A stretch of 64,000 nucleotides of DNA from Alistipes muris (lineage in GTDB: Bacteria; Bacteroidota; Bacteroidia; Bacteroidales; Rikenellaceae), in contig NZ_CALPDD010000009.1 of NCBI RefSeq assembly GCF_943193205.1, forward strand, positions 1-64,000. Direction: 5' to 3'. The notes beneath the pieces are model-generated. The model made no database searches, was not told where the DNA came from, and worked only from the letters and a program-made list of their open reading frames with translations. The stretch's first letter is position 1; each line of letters begins with the position of its first letter. Made by a program: the position numbers and the translations under genes. Of the stretch, positions 44,054 to 51,633 are shown in pieces.

Positions 44054-47000
44054 ATGAAACGGCTTTTGATTTTGCTGCTGCTCTGCTGCGGAGCGCCGCG
44101 CGTCGGCGCGTCCGAGCCGCCGCAGTGCCTTTTTCAGTTCTACACCACCTTCGACGGGCTCACGCACGACCGCATCGCCGACATCTACACCGATTCGCGG
44201 GGCTTCGTGTGGGTCTGCACGTGGTACGGGGTAAGCCGTTTCGACGGGTATGCGTTCCGCAACTTCAACGCCGTGCCCGGCGATTTCTCGCCGCTGTCGC
44301 ACCACCGTTTCGTCTCGGTGAGCGAGGACGCCAACGGCCACTTGTGGTTCACGACCTACAATCTGCATGTCTACCGTTTCAACCGCTTCACGGAGCAGTT
44401 CGAGGACGTCGCGGCCCTCATCGAGGGGTTCGACGCCAAGCACTACCGGACGACCCACTGCCTGCACGACCGTGAGGGCGGCACGTGGGTGGCCATCGCC
44501 GGACAGGGCGTGGTGCGGTTCGCCGGGCGGGCCGACGCTTCGCCCGTGCAGGTCGATGCGCTGCTGGACGAGCCTGTGCTGGGCGGCGACGTCACGGCCA
44601 TGTTCATCGACGCGGGCGGCGCGGCGTGGATCGCCGCGGCCGACGGCCAACTTAACCGGGTGGCGGCGGACGACCGCCGGCGTGTCCGCACCGTGTGCGA
44701 ACTTCCGGCCCCGGCGTTCGACTTTGCGGCCGATTCGGCGGGGGTCTACTGCGCCACGTCGCGGGGAGTGGTCCGGGCGGACCTCCGGAGCGGCAAGGCA
44801 GAGCGGCTGGCTGGCGGCAGCAACATGCTCACGGCCATCGCCGCCGATTCCGTCCGCCGCGAAATCTACGTCGGGTCGCGTTCGGGCGAGCTCTACCGCG
44901 TGGCGGGCGGCCGCCTGGCACCCCTGGCCCCGCGGGGGCCCAAACCCCGCCGCATACGCAGTCTGACGGCCGATTCGCACGGAGTGGTGTGGGTCACAAC
45001 GACCGAGGCGGGCATCACGCGCTACAACCCGGCTACCGACGACTACAAACATTTCGAGCAGGAACCCTATACGGTCTCTTACAACCTCGACACGCTGACC
45101 CGCATTGCCGAGGGCGGGGGACGCCTTTGGGTGAAGATGAACAAATACGGCTTCGGCTACTACGACCGCAAGAAGGACTGCATCGAACCGTTCTACAACG
45201 ACCCCCGGCGCCCCGACTGCCAGATGACCAACGCCGTGGTCCGCTTCGACGTGCAGGACGATGTGCTGTGGCTCTCGACCTATTACGAGCGCGGCCTGCG
45301 CAAAGCCGTGCTGCTGGAACAGCCTGCCGAGGTCTTCACGCTCGATTCGCCGGGCGGCACCTCCTTTTCGGGCGAAATCCGTGCGCTGCTCAGCGACAGC
45401 CGGGGACGGGTATGGGTCGGCACGCGCGACGGCGAACTGATTGCCTATGGCGGGAACGGGCGGCCGCTCTACCGGCTGCCGCTCAGGAATCCCGGCATGA
45501 TTTACGCCCTGCGCGAAGACCGTGCGGGCCGTATCTGGGTGGGAACCAAGGGCGAGGGGCTCTACAAGCTGACCCCGCGCGGCGAGGGGTTCGCCGTGAC
45601 CCATTATGTTCACTCCGAAACCGACCCCTATTCGCTCAACGACGACCGGGTCTACTCGGTCGAGGAAGACGACCGCGGCCGCATCTGGGTGGCGACCTAC
45701 GGCGGCGGCATCAACGTGCTGGACGACCCGCAGGGCGACCGTTTCATCCATGCGGGCAATCAGCTGACGCACTATCCGCTGGACGAGGCGGGGCGCGTGC
45801 GGTGGCTGCTGTTCGACCGCCCGGACCGCATGTTCGCCGCGACGGTCGACGGACTGCTGATTTTCGACCCGGGAGCGGGCTACAAGCAGATGCGTTTCCG
45901 GCTGGTGCAGAAGATTCCGGGCGACGCGTCGTCGCTGGGCAACAACGACATCATCCACATGCTCAAGGATTCGCAGGAGCGTATCTGGCTGGCGACCTAT
46001 GGCGGCGGGCTCAACTGCATCGAGCGCTACGATGCCGACGGGACGCCGCGCTTCCGGTGCTACGACCTGTCGGACGGACTGCCGAGCAATATCTGTATGG
46101 CCATCGCCGAGGACAGGCAGGGCGACCTGTGGGTGTCGACCCACAACGCCGTGTTGCGCTTTCGTGTCGGGCGGGGCAGTTTCGACGCCTACAATCTCTA
46201 CGACCGGATGCGCAACGCCATTCTGAGCGAAGCCACGGCGCTGACCTTGCCCGACGGCAGCGTGCTGTTCGGCGGCGGACGCCGTATTTACCGTTTCGAG
46301 CCGGACCGCATCCGTTCGGCCCCGGCCGACTGCAATCTGCGCTTTACGTCGCTCGACGTGCGGAACAAGCCGGTGACTGCCGGGCCCCGTTCGCCGCTCG
46401 ACGTAGCGGTACCCGAAGCGCGGGAAATCGTCCTCCCGCACGACTATGCCAACTTCCGGGTGGGCTTTGCGGCGCTGAACCATGCGGTGCAGCATGCCGT
46501 TCGCTACATGTACAAGCTGGAGGGCTACGACAGCGACTGGAACCTTTCGGGCGCTGTCAACCGGGCCTCCTATTCCAATGTTCCTGCGGGCCGTTATACG
46601 CTCCATGTCAAGGCGTTCGTAGGTCATGCCGATACGGCCGGAGAGGGCATCCGGCTGGGCATCGAAATTCTCCCCCCCCCTTGGTTATCGTGGTGGGCCA
46701 AGACGCTCTACGTACTGCTGGCGCTCGGAATCGCGTTCGTATGCCTGCGGGTCTTCGGATCGGTGGTGCGCATGCGCCGCGCCGCGAGCGTCGAACAGGA
46801 CATGACCGACCTCAAACTGCGCTTCTTTACCGACATATCGCACGAACTGCGGACGCCGCTGACGCTGATATTGGGCGGCATCGAGGACGTACAGCGTCAC
46901 GACCAACTCTCGCCGCGCGGCGAAAACAGCCTGACGCTGGCCCACCGCAACGCCAAACGGATGCTGACGCTTATCAACCAGCTGCTCGACTTCCGCAAGA

Positions 47001-48418
47001 TTGTCAAGGAAAAGATGGAGCTGAAGATTTCGCGCGTCGACCTGGTGCCTGTGGTCGAGGATGCGCTCGACGATTTCCGCGAAATGGCGGCCGAGCGGCG
47101 AATCGAGCTGCTTTTCACCGTCTCGCGGCGCTCGGTGCTGGTGTGGGTCGACACGGAGCGCATCGAGAGCGTCATCTACAACCTGCTTTCCAATGCGCTG
47201 AAATTCACCCCTGCGGGCGGCAAAATCGAGGTCATCATCGCTCAGCGCGACGCCGAGGACTGTGTAACCCTCACCGTGCGCGACACGGGCATAGGCATCC
47301 CGCGCGACAAGCAGAATCATATTTTCGAGCGTTTCGTGCAGGCGTCGCGCGCCGTCGACAGCAACATGAAGGGTTCGGGCATCGGTCTTTCGCTCTGCCG
47401 CGAAATCGTGGCGCTGCATCATGGCGAAATATCGGTGGTGAGCACCCCGGGCGAGGGGTCGGCCTTTACGGTGAAACTCAAGACGGGCAACGCCCATTTC
47501 GGGATGGAGCAGATCGACTTTTCGGGGTCGGCGGGGCCCGACGGCAAGGCTGCCTACATGGTCAGCGACTTCACGTCGGTCGACAGCCAGCGCCGGACCG
47601 ACGTGCGGCCGCCTGCCGATGCGCAGAAAATCCTGCTCGTCGAGGACAACCGCGAGCTGCGCGTCTTTATCTATAATAGCCTCATTGATACCTATGCCGT
47701 CATCGAGGCGGACGACGGGGTGGAGGCGCTGGAGAAAATCCGCGCCGAAATGCCCGACGTCATCGTGACCGACCTGATGATGCCCCGCATGGACGGAATC
47801 GAGCTGATCGACAAGGTGCGCCACGACTTCACGATGAGCCACATTCCCATCGTCATGCTGACGGCCCGCCATTCGCCCGACGACCGGCTGAAGGCCATGG
47901 AATTCGGCGCGGACGGCTACATCACCAAGCCGTTCAGCATCGAACTGCTGCTGGCCCGTATCGACAACCTGCTCACGCGGCGCCGGACGCTTTTCGAGAA
48001 GTACTCCGCGCAGTCGGCCCGCAACAAGATTGCCGAACTGGTGGTGGAAGACGTGGTGGTGACCGACCGCGACGAAGAGTTCCTGAAGGAGGTGATGTCG
48101 TGGCTGAGCAAGAATATCGAAAATTCCGACCTGACCATCGACCAGCTGGCGTCGCACCTCGGGCTGGGGCGCACGACCATGTACAACAAGCTCAAGAGCC
48201 TGACGGGCAAGTCGCCTGTCGAACTGCTCAAGGAATACCGCATCACCAAGGCCAAACTGCTGCTGCACACGGGGCAGTTCTCCGTGTCGGAAGTGGCCTA
48301 CAAGGTGGGATTTTCGGATCCGGGCTATTTCAGCCGCTGTTTCCGCGAGCAGTTCCACATGTCGCCCGCCGAGTATCTGAAAACCCACAATCTCAAACAA
48401 AACCAAGACCCCAAATAA
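44054..48418 (+). CDS. Hybrid two-component system regulator (HTCS) of the pectin locus
   Basis: This 1454-residue one-protein sensor-regulator starts MKRLLILLLLCCG (signal peptide). Residues 25-760 are a two-propeller periplasmic sensor built of repeats such as DSRGFVWVCTWYGVSRFDG and DRAGRIWVGTKGEGLYKL. A Y_Y_Y-type Ig-like domain follows, then one membrane helix at about 880-900. The kinase has His930 in DISHELRTP, an ATPase domain with DTGIGIPRD and GSGIGLSLC, a receiver domain with Asp1240 (VTDLMMP), and a C-terminal AraC-type DNA-binding domain (SVSEVAYKVGFSDPGYFSRCF). It probably senses pectic oligosaccharides and activates the locus. Nine C in a row lie at codons 873-876. Confidence 0.96.
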   Translation: MKRLLILLLLCCGAPRVGASEPPQCLFQFYTTFDGLTHDRIADIYTDSRGFVWVCTWYGVSRFDGYAFRNFNAVPGDFSPLSHHRFVSVSEDANGHLWFTTYNLHVYRFNRFTEQFEDVAALIEGFDAKHYRTTHCLHDREGGTWVAIAGQGVVRFAGRADASPVQVDALLDEPVLGGDVTAMFIDAGGAAWIAAADGQLNRVAADDRRRVRTVCELPAPAFDFAADSAGVYCATSRGVVRADLRSGKAERLAGGSNMLTAIAADSVRREIYVGSRSGELYRVAGGRLAPLAPRGPKPRRIRSLTADSHGVVWVTTTEAGITRYNPATDDYKHFEQEPYTVSYNLDTLTRIAEGGGRLWVKMNKYGFGYYDRKKDCIEPFYNDPRRPDCQMTNAVVRFDVQDDVLWLSTYYERGLRKAVLLEQPAEVFTLDSPGGTSFSGEIRALLSDSRGRVWVGTRDGELIAYGGNGRPLYRLPLRNPGMIYALREDRAGRIWVGTKGEGLYKLTPRGEGFAVTHYVHSETDPYSLNDDRVYSVEEDDRGRIWVATYGGGINVLDDPQGDRFIHAGNQLTHYPLDEAGRVRWLLFDRPDRMFAATVDGLLIFDPGAGYKQMRFRLVQKIPGDASSLGNNDIIHMLKDSQERIWLATYGGGLNCIERYDADGTPRFRCYDLSDGLPSNICMAIAEDRQGDLWVSTHNAVLRFRVGRGSFDAYNLYDRMRNAILSEATALTLPDGSVLFGGGRRIYRFEPDRIRSAPADCNLRFTSLDVRNKPVTAGPRSPLDVAVPEAREIVLPHDYANFRVGFAALNHAVQHAVRYMYKLEGYDSDWNLSGAVNRASYSNVPAGRYTLHVKAFVGHADTAGEGIRLGIEILPPPWLSWWAKTLYVLLALGIAFVCLRVFGSVVRMRRAASVEQDMTDLKLRFFTDISHELRTPLTLILGGIEDVQRHDQLSPRGENSLTLAHRNAKRMLTLINQLLDFRKIVKEKMELKISRVDLVPVVEDALDDFREMAAERRIELLFTVSRRSVLVWVDTERIESVIYNLLSNALKFTPAGGKIEVIIAQRDAEDCVTLTVRDTGIGIPRDKQNHIFERFVQASRAVDSNMKGSGIGLSLCREIVALHHGEISVVSTPGEGSAFTVKLKTGNAHFGMEQIDFSGSAGPDGKAAYMVSDFTSVDSQRRTDVRPPADAQKILLVEDNRELRVFIYNSLIDTYAVIEADDGVEALEKIRAEMPDVIVTDLMMPRMDGIELIDKVRHDFTMSHIPIVMLTARHSPDDRLKAMEFGADGYITKPFSIELLLARIDNLLTRRRTLFEKYSAQSARNKIAELVVEDVVVTDRDEEFLKEVMSWLSKNIENSDLTIDQLASHLGLGRTTMYNKLKSLTGKSPVELLKEYRITKAKLLLHTGQFSVSEVAYKVGFSDPGYFSRCFREQFHMSPAEYLKTHNLKQNQDPK
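46672..46680 (+). repeat. Homopolymeric C9 tract in the hybrid regulator
   Basis: Nine C in a row encode Pro874-Pro876, just before the membrane helix; a one-base slip would separate the sensor from the kinase. Confidence 0.9.
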
Positions 48419-48419
48419 G

Positions 48420-49649
48420 ATGAAACGAACCTTGTTCTTTGCGCTTTCTGCGCTGCTGCTTGCCGCTGCTGCCTGCTCGGGACGTCGCAGCCTGCTCGAT
48501 TCGCCCGTACCGCTGGCCGTGCGGATGGCCGAAAGCGAAATCGCCCGCAACCCGTCGGCCACGTCGCTCGACGGAATCGCCCCGGGCAAAATCAAGTGGA
48601 ACTACACGACAGGGCTTGAACTGCTGGCCATGATCGACGCGGCCGACGCTTACGACCGCCCCGATTTCTACGAGTATGCCCGGCGCTATTACGATACCAT
48701 CGTGCGGCCCGACGCGTCCGTGCTGACCTACAAGAAGGAGAAGTACAATCTCGACCATATCTGCCCCGGCCGGCCCCTTTTCATCCTGGCCGAGCGCACG
48801 GGCGAGGCACGTTACGCCCAGGTTCTCGACACGCTTTTCTGCCAGTTGCAGGAGCATCCCCGCAACGACGACGGGGGATTCTGGCACAAGCTGGCCTATC
48901 CGCACCAGATGTGGCTCGACGGCCTTTATATGGCCGAACCGTTCTATGCCGAATATGCGGTGCGCAAGATGGGCGGAAGCGAGCTGTTCGGGAATCTGAA
49001 AGCCGATGTCGTCAGCCAGTTCGTATTGGTCGGCAAGCATACTTATGACCCGGCTACGGGACTTTATCGCCACGCCTGCGACGTTTCGCGCCAGATGTTC
49101 TGGTGCGACAAGACCTCCGGACAGACGCCCCACGCATGGGGCCGCGCAATGGGGTGGTACGCCATGGCCCTTGTCGAGACGCTGCAATATTTCGGCGTGG
49201 ACGAGACGACGCAGCCTATGGCCGATATTCTGAATCATATTTACGAGGTGCTTCCCAAGTTCGCCGACCCCGAAACAGGCATGTGGTACCAGGTGCTGGA
49301 CCAGCCCGGCCGCGACGGCAACTACCTGGAAGCCACGGGTTCCATTATGTTCGTTTACGCCATGCTGAAAGGCGTCCGGCTGGGCTATCTTCCTGCTGAG
49401 ATGCAGGAGGAGGCGATGCGGCTGTACGAACGTTTCGTGGAGCGTTTCGTGCGGGAAAACGAGGACGGCACGATTTCCATAACCGACTGCTGTGCGGTGG
49501 CCGGACTCGGCGGAAAGGACATGCGCGACGGTTCGTTCGACTACTATATCTCCGAGCCCATCATCGAGAACGACTGCAAGGGCGTAGGCCCCTTTATCTG
49601 GGCTTCGATGGAATACGACCGCGCCCGGGGACGGCTGACGAAAAAGTAG
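48420..49649 (+). CDS. GH105 unsaturated rhamnogalacturonyl/glucuronyl hydrolase, lipoprotein
   Basis: This 409-residue protein begins MKRTLFFALSALLLAAAA followed by Cys19 (lipobox). The (alpha/alpha)6-barrel GH105 features are visible: WNYTTGLELLAMIDAA, GGFWHKLAYPHQMWLDGLYMAEPF with the Asp of the active site, HAWGRAMGWYAMALVETL and YLEATGSIMFVYAML. It removes the unsaturated uronic acid left at the non-reducing end by pectin lyases, probably in the periplasm. It starts 1 bp after the HTCS stop and ends before a perfect palindromic terminator. Confidence 0.94.
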   Translation: MKRTLFFALSALLLAAAACSGRRSLLDSPVPLAVRMAESEIARNPSATSLDGIAPGKIKWNYTTGLELLAMIDAADAYDRPDFYEYARRYYDTIVRPDASVLTYKKEKYNLDHICPGRPLFILAERTGEARYAQVLDTLFCQLQEHPRNDDGGFWHKLAYPHQMWLDGLYMAEPFYAEYAVRKMGGSELFGNLKADVVSQFVLVGKHTYDPATGLYRHACDVSRQMFWCDKTSGQTPHAWGRAMGWYAMALVETLQYFGVDETTQPMADILNHIYEVLPKFADPETGMWYQVLDQPGRDGNYLEATGSIMFVYAMLKGVRLGYLPAEMQEEAMRLYERFVERFVRENEDGTISITDCCAVAGLGGKDMRDGSFDYYISEPIIENDCKGVGPFIWASMEYDRARGRLTKK

Positions 49650-49680
49650 GCGGGGCACTTTGCCCGCTCTCGCGGATATG

Positions 49681-49710
49681 AAAACCGCCCCGGAATTCCG
49701 GGGCGGTTTT
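49681..49710. terminator. Bidirectional terminator: perfect 30-bp palindrome
   Basis: Positions 49681-49695 are the exact reverse complement of 49696-49710, with an A4 start and T4 end. It separates the GH105 gene from the convergent C39-like/thioredoxin gene. Confidence 0.92.
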
Positions 49711-49731
49711 ATGGTTTGAAAAGTTGAGCCG

Positions 49732-50832
49732 CTATAAGATATAGCGGATGTCCTCGGCCCGATAGGCGGCGGGCAGATGGTGGTTGTCGACCAGCACCGT
49801 GGGAGTTTCGGCGATGCCGATACGCCGGCAATATGCGATTTGCGCCTCCAAGTCCTTGCGGGCCATGGGGTGGACGGTCGCGTCGGACGGCAGGGTGCGG
49901 GTTTTGTACCAGCCTGCAATCAGGCGGTCGGTCTCGGGCCATGTATCCTGGATGCCGGAAGAAACGATCCGCAAGGCTGCGTCGTAGGAACGGCTGTCGC
50001 CTTTGTTGACTAAGAAAATCAGGTCGATACGGCAATTCTGCACCGAGGAAATCGCCCGGTGTACCTTTGCGCAGCTGGGACACGCGGGGTTCATGATGAC
50101 GGTCAGCGTATGGTCGGCTTCCGCGTAGTTGCTGATAGGCTTGGCCTCCTCGGTATCCGTCTCCATCTTGGGCTGCTGGGCCAGCAGATACCAAAAAGTT
50201 TCGGGCGAATTCAGCAACTTTTCGTGCGTGTATTTCAGCTGTTCGGCTTCGCTCTCTTTTTCGGCCGTATCGGTACGTTGCCGGAACGTCAGCAGTCCCA
50301 AAGCGGAAAGAAGCCCGAGGGTAACCCAGTCGATGGCTTCGTGTGACCGCAGGACGGTCCAGCCGACCAGCGCGGAAAAGATTCCTGTTACCCAATAACG
50401 GGCTTTCCGGTCGATGTGGTCGAGACATTGCCGAAAGAAATAGGCGATGCGGGCCTCGACCCTTGTCCGCTCGTCCTTGCTGACCATCAGCACGTTGCCG
50501 TCCCAGATGTCGCGGAACTGCTCGAAAGAGAGGACGGAACTCTGTCCCGATGCGTCCCGAAGCAGAATACGCTGCGTAATTTCGTCCGTTTTCTCGACCA
50601 GGAAGAACGGGAATTCGTCGTGCCCGGCCATGATAATGACGGGTTTGCCGAGGGCCGTGAACTGGTTGAACTGCAGCCGGCAGATTCTGTTCGGCACCCG
50701 CAATTCGTCCAGCGTGTCGCAGAGCGCCCGGATGCTGTGCGGCAGGGGATGCCTCTCATAAATAGTCCGAATCCGCAGTTCGCTGATCCGGATGCCGACA
50801 CGGGACAACAAAAGATAAAGCAGATAGGACAT
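49732..50832 (-). CDS. C39-like / thioredoxin-like membrane protein (VKOR-fusion relative lacking VKOR)
   Basis: The ATG at 50832 gives 366 residues. Residues 1-120 resemble a C39-like peptidase (HSIRALCDTLDELRVP, GHDEFPFFLVEK with the His, LRDASGQSSVLSFEQFRDIW with the Asp), but I see no catalytic Cys with the usual context. Residues 140-190 hold two membrane helices (VTGIFSALVGWTVL, WVTLGLLSALGLL). The C-terminal half is thioredoxin/DsbA-like, with active site NPACPSCAKVH and cis-Pro context ETPTVLVDN. In Bacteroidota these two ends usually flank a four-helix VKOR domain, absent here. A hairpin at 50903-50928 separates it from the DUF3244-like gene. It probably acts in thiol exchange or peptide maturation in the periplasm; this is inference. 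Confidence 0.7.
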   Translation of the reverse strand: MSYLLYLLLSRVGIRISELRIRTIYERHPLPHSIRALCDTLDELRVPNRICRLQFNQFTALGKPVIIMAGHDEFPFFLVEKTDEITQRILLRDASGQSSVLSFEQFRDIWDGNVLMVSKDERTRVEARIAYFFRQCLDHIDRKARYWVTGIFSALVGWTVLRSHEAIDWVTLGLLSALGLLTFRQRTDTAEKESEAEQLKYTHEKLLNSPETFWYLLAQQPKMETDTEEAKPISNYAEADHTLTVIMNPACPSCAKVHRAISSVQNCRIDLIFLVNKGDSRSYDAALRIVSSGIQDTWPETDRLIAGWYKTRTLPSDATVHPMARKDLEAQIAYCRRIGIAETPTVLVDNHHLPAAYRAEDIRYIL

Positions 50833-50902
50833 ATTCCGTAGTTTTAGGTTATTGCAATAACGATCTTTCCCGGCGGCATTCGTTCCCGTCCGGGGGAAAA
50901 TT

Positions 50903-50928
50903 GGCTGCGGCAAACATTTGCCGCAGCC
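50903..50928 (-). terminator. Hairpin between the DUF3244-like and C39-like genes
   Basis: A perfect 12-bp stem (50903-50914 with 50917-50928) followed on the minus strand by AATTTT. It may end most transcripts after the DUF3244-like gene and let some read through. Confidence 0.7.
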
Positions 50929-50961
50929 ATGAAAACATGAAAGAGGAAGCCTTACGGCCGA

Positions 50962-51363
50962 CTAATTGCGGCTATACTCTCCGTAACCCTTGAAACCGGC
51001 TCCTTCCAGTTCAATCCGATAAAAATCGGGGTCGGTCGGTACAATGAGGATGGTCATCGGCTCGAAATCCGTGTTGCAGGTGCAGGCGCTCACGACCTGA
51101 CCGCAGGAATTCGTTACCGTAACGACCACTTCGCCTACCGGATCATCGAAATAGAAAGCCAATTGGTCAGCGAACAATTCGGCCGTAATAGACGGTTGAG
51201 GTACTACCGAACGAGGACGCAAATTGGGATCGTGACCTCCAATAAAATTTAGATCAACTTTTGTTTTTTCAGTTTCATCCGGCCCTTTATATTTAGTAGC
51301 TCCAAATGTATTAATCCCATTGCTTAAAAATAAGCTTAAGATAAGGATCACGATTTTCTTCAT
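50962..51363 (-). CDS. Small secreted DUF3244-like protein with three Cys
   Basis: This 133-residue protein starts MKKIVILILSLFLSNG, a signal peptide. After a polar stretch (DETEKTKVDLNFIGG) comes a single Ig-like beta fold resembling DUF3244 (ITAELFADQLAFYFDDPVGE, VVVTVTNSCGQVVSACTCN, DPDFYRIELEGAGFKGYGEY). Cys occur only in the central CGQVVSACTC segment, so one disulfide plus a free thiol is possible. It has its own promoter (51400-51407) and is followed by a hairpin. No function is known. Its size, export and partners make it a candidate secreted effector, signal or substrate of the neighbouring thioredoxin-like protein. Confidence 0.72.
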   Translation of the reverse strand: MKKIVILILSLFLSNGINTFGATKYKGPDETEKTKVDLNFIGGHDPNLRPRSVVPQPSITAELFADQLAFYFDDPVGEVVVTVTNSCGQVVSACTCNTDFEPMTILIVPTDPDFYRIELEGAGFKGYGEYSRN

Positions 51364-51399
51364 CTTTTATTTGATTTAGATTAGTAAAATTTCCAGTTG

Positions 51400-51407
51400 C
51401 AAAAGTA
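51400..51407 (-). promoter_or_regulatory. -7 promoter motif for the DUF3244-like gene
   Basis: TACTTTTG on the minus strand, 36 bp upstream of the ATG at 51363. Confidence 0.65.
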
Positions 51408-51633
51408 GTAGTTCGGGACGAAATATGCTACCGAATTCTGTTAAATTTGATATGATAGGGCCTTTTGTAAATGCTTAGCTATAAGTTGTTTGTAAATATA
51501 TAATCATATAGCTGGATTTTGATTTGCTTTGTTTGTATGTAATATGCTGAATATTAATATATTACATTGTTTGATATTCGGTTTTTTAGTTATATTATTT
51601 GTATCTTGTTGATTTATAGCCTATTGCTTTTTA
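51408..51633. other. Very AT-rich gap
   Basis: Runs of A and T dominate, in strong contrast to the rest of the window. No ORF, hairpin or RNA gene could be supported. It separates the TPR gene stop from the next promoter. Confidence 0.6.

Noticed and set aside
40573..46627. Very long minus-strand open frames opposite the GH28, CE12-CE8 and HTCS genes
   Set aside because: They contain no family motif, and the plus-strand enzymes have intact catalytic residues throughout.
50833..50913. Longer N-terminus for the C39-like/thioredoxin gene
   Set aside because: The extension would start inside the hairpin at 50903-50928 and adds no conserved sequence; the ATG at 50832 precedes the C39-like part.
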